Assembly (NCBI GenBank): GCA_910586285.1
Contig: CAJUGR010000027.1
Location: forward strand, 1 to 16,897
Origin: an uncultured Erysipelotrichaceae bacterium
Lineage (GTDB): Bacteria > Bacillota_I > Bacilli_A > Erysipelotrichales > Erysipelotrichaceae
Length of the DNA stretch: 16,897 nucleotides
Direction of reading: 5' to 3'
A program made the translations under genes and the position numbers. Below are positions 15,372 to 16,897 of the stretch, one piece after another. Every line of letters starts with the position of its first letter. Within the stretch, counting starts at the first letter, position 1. Below the pieces are notes generated by a model, which was not told the origin of the DNA, did not search any database, and was given only the letters and a program-made list of their open reading frames with translations.

Positions 15372-15459
15372 TTCTATCTTGTATACTTTCGCAGATGGAA
15401 AAAGCGATTTCATCTAGTAATTGGAAATCGGTCTGCGATGCGATGATTACCGGATAGAA
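15372..15459 (+). ncRNA. Candidate structured leader RNA of the purine permease (possible riboswitch)
   Basis: Three nested perfect 7-bp helices are visible: P1 TTCTATC (15372-15378) with GATAGAA (15453-15459); P2 TCGCAGA (15389-15395) with TCTGCGA (15432-15438); P3 CGATTTC (15405-15411) with GAAATCG (15424-15430), which closes a 12-base loop. Part of that loop, GTAAT (15417-15421), is complementary to ATTAC (15446-15450) in the P1-P2 internal loop, so a pseudoknot is possible; two further G-U pairs could extend it. The element lies between a good promoter and an AzgA permease start, where purine riboswitches are often found. However, the purine aptamer's conserved junction and loop sequences are absent, and I recognise no other class. 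Downstream, TTTTCTTTT (15479-15487) could pair with the ribosome site region AAAAGGAAAA (15501-15510) as a translational switch. The helices are seen; function and ligand are inference. Confidence 0.55.
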
Positions 15460-15515
15460 GGCGAATGTTGGAAAGAGATTTTCTTTTGATTGATATTGGT
15501 AAAAGGAAAAGAGGG

Positions 15516-16847
15516 ATGGATTTGGAAAAGTTATTTAAATTGAAGGAAAAGAATACGAGAGTTAAGACAGAGATCATTGCCGGTTTGACAACATTCCTGG
15601 CTATGGCTTACATTCTGGGCGTGAATCCGGCAATTTTAGGTGCGTCCGGTATGGATGAACATTCGGTATTTATGGCAACGGCCATTTCGGCCGGCATTGC
15701 GTCCATTGTGATGGGCGTTGTAGCTAATTATCCGGTGGCTTTGGCTGCAGGTATGGGAGTCAACGCTTTGTTTACTTATACCGTTTGTTTTTCGATGCAG
15801 TTCTCGTGGAAGGCTGCCTTGGCTGCGGTATTTATTTCCGGTGTTATTTTCTTGTTGATTTCGGTGACGGGAATTCGTAAGATGATTATCAATGCGATTC
15901 CAAAGCAGTTAAAGCTGGCGATTGGTGCCGGTATTGGTTTCTTTATTGCCTTTGTCGGTTTGAAAAATGCCGGAATTATCATTGCGAATGAATCTACATT
16001 TGTCGCATTGGGTAATTTCCGTGAGCCACAGGTATTATTGTCCCTGTTTGGTATTTTGGTTACGATAGCGCTGTTGTGTCTCAAGGTGCCGGCTGCGGTG
16101 TTTGTCGGGATGGTAATTACGGCGATTGTCGGAATTGTTTGTGGTATTGTGTTGGAGATTGAGGGGATGCCGATGGTGCCCGAGGAATGGATTGCGTTGA
16201 ATTTTGAAATGGAAACGGTGGGTGCGTTTGTCTCCGGTTTCAATGAGTTGTTCGCGAATCCGGGCACGGCTTTTGTGGCTGTTTTCTCATTCTTGTTTGT
16301 GGATTTCTTTGATACGGCCGGTACTTTGGTTGCGGTTGCGAATCGTACCGGTTTGGTCAATGAGAACGGCGATTTGGAAAATGTAGAGCGGGCGCTGATG
16401 GCGGATTCGATCGGAACGGTAGTCGGATCGGTTTTGGGTACCTCAACAGTGACTTCTTTTGTGGAGTCCACCTCCGGCGTAGAAGTTGGCGGTCGTACCG
16501 GGTTGACTGCGGTAACGACCGGAATTTTATTCCTTGTTTCGGTGCTGTTTTCACCGGTTGTATTGGCAACGGTGACGAATGCAGTAACGGCTCCGGCATT
16601 GGTTGTTGTTGGTGTTTTGATGGCCCAACAGTTAGGCGGTATCGATTGGAATGATTTGGTGTCGGCTGCCAGCGGATTTGTGACAATTATTGTGATGATT
16701 CTCGGCTATTCGATTTCTAATGGTATCGCATTGGGATTTATTACCTATGCATTGACCATGACCGCGAGCGGCAAGTTTATGAAGATAAATCCGATTATCT
16801 GGATGTTGGTGATCATATTTGTTTTGTACTTTGCATTTTTAGTATAG
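15516..16847 (+). CDS. AzgA-type guanine/hypoxanthine permease (NCS2 superfamily)
   Basis: This is a 443-residue polytopic membrane transporter with a dozen or more hydrophobic segments, matching the AzgA/PbuG/PbuO branch (COG2252) that imports purine bases with protons. The N-terminus M-D-L-E-K-L-F-K-L-K-E-K-N-T-R-V-K-T-E-I-I-A-G-L-T-T-F is typical. Further signatures are G-M-G-V-N-A-L-F-T-Y in an early helix, D-F-F-D-T-A-G-T-L in the substrate-binding region, and G-G-R-T-G-L-T-A-V-T-T-G. ATG 15516 is chosen because the family starts here; an in-frame ATG at 15465 would add 17 charged residues atypical of the family. The ribosome site is purine-rich (AAAAGGAAAAGAGGG). Length is normal and the gene is monocistronic between its own promoter and terminator. 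Codon use leans more to TTG/GTT than in the T7SS genes, as is common for membrane proteins. Guanine/hypoxanthine versus adenine specificity cannot be told. Confidence 0.93.
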   Translation: MDLEKLFKLKEKNTRVKTEIIAGLTTFLAMAYILGVNPAILGASGMDEHSVFMATAISAGIASIVMGVVANYPVALAAGMGVNALFTYTVCFSMQFSWKAALAAVFISGVIFLLISVTGIRKMIINAIPKQLKLAIGAGIGFFIAFVGLKNAGIIIANESTFVALGNFREPQVLLSLFGILVTIALLCLKVPAAVFVGMVITAIVGIVCGIVLEIEGMPMVPEEWIALNFEMETVGAFVSGFNELFANPGTAFVAVFSFLFVDFFDTAGTLVAVANRTGLVNENGDLENVERALMADSIGTVVGSVLGTSTVTSFVESTSGVEVGGRTGLTAVTTGILFLVSVLFSPVVLATVTNAVTAPALVVVGVLMAQQLGGIDWNDLVSAASGFVTIIVMILGYSISNGIALGFITYALTMTASGKFMKINPIIWMLVIIFVLYFAFLV

Positions 16848-16863
16848 CGGTGTGATGTGATTG

Positions 16864-16897
16864 AAAGCCATGCGGTCATGAGATCGTGTGGCTTTTT
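16864..16897 (+). terminator. Rho-independent terminator after the permease
   Basis: An 11-bp stem, AAAGCCATGCG (16864-16874) with CGTGTGGCTTT (16885-16895) including two G-U pairs, has a 10-base loop and runs into T residues at the window edge. Confidence 0.8.

Noticed and set aside
15343..15515. Purine riboswitch in the permease leader
   Set aside because: The conserved junction and loop sequences of the purine aptamer (TATA-type J1/2, the GTCTCTACC-like J2/3 and the loop-loop contacts) are absent. The visible pairing is three nested helices, not a three-way junction.
15465..15515. N-terminal extension of the permease from ATG 15465
   Set aside because: The ribosome site is too close, the added 17 residues are atypical of the family, and the extension would place coding sequence over the likely regulatory leader.
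15776..16471. 231-residue minus-strand open frame antisense to the permease
   Set aside because: It lies entirely inside the well-supported permease gene, is rich in Thr, Pro, Ile and Asn as expected for a shadow, and has no recognisable domain.
1..16897. Insertion sequences, phage genes, CRISPR array, tRNA or rRNA genes
   Set aside because: No transposase or integrase motifs, regularly spaced repeats, cloverleaf sequences or rRNA signatures were seen on either strand.

Overview
The window looks like a chromosomal segment of a low-to-moderate-GC Bacillota, most likely an Erysipelotrichia-like gut or oral bacterium. The reasons are the Firmicute-type (T7SSb) EssC, strong AAGGAGG ribosome binding sites, extended -10 promoters, DUF4176 and DUF4230 proteins and an AzgA-type purine permease. 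The taxonomic call is an inference from family content; no rRNA or tRNA is present to confirm it.

Region 1 (1-7735) is one plus-strand operon for a type VII secretion system. In order it carries: the 3' part of a cell-surface protein with tandem Ig-like repeats and a C-terminal membrane anchor (cut by the window edge); the motor ATPase EssC; a YukD/EsaB-like ubiquitin-fold protein; two WXG100 (Esx) proteins; a small helical protein; a putative secreted effector with an LXG-like helical N-terminus and a glycine/alanine-rich beta-repeat C-terminus; and a DUF4176 protein. A hairpin terminator follows. Most neighbours overlap or are separated by fewer than 50 bases. EssA, EssB and EsaA homologues are not in the window and may lie upstream. 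EssC keeps a Walker A motif only in its first ATPase domain.

Region 2 (7736-9832) is a two-gene operon, an ATP-grasp ligase-like protein directly abutting an esterase-like alpha/beta hydrolase, with its own extended -10 promoter and a clear terminator.

Region 3 (9833-15075) is housekeeping or conserved-hypothetical: a membrane-anchored DUF4230 protein overlapping a CDP-alcohol phosphatidyltransferase; a bidirectional terminator; pgeF on the minus strand; an RsmF-like rRNA m5C methyltransferase; and a DUF4272 protein.

Region 4 (14990-16897) is a long intergenic stretch followed by an AzgA-type guanine/hypoxanthine permease and its terminator. The permease leader does not show the purine riboswitch consensus. 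Instead it has three nested perfect 7-bp helices plus a possible loop pseudoknot between a good promoter and the start codon. This is the best candidate in the window for an undescribed regulatory element.
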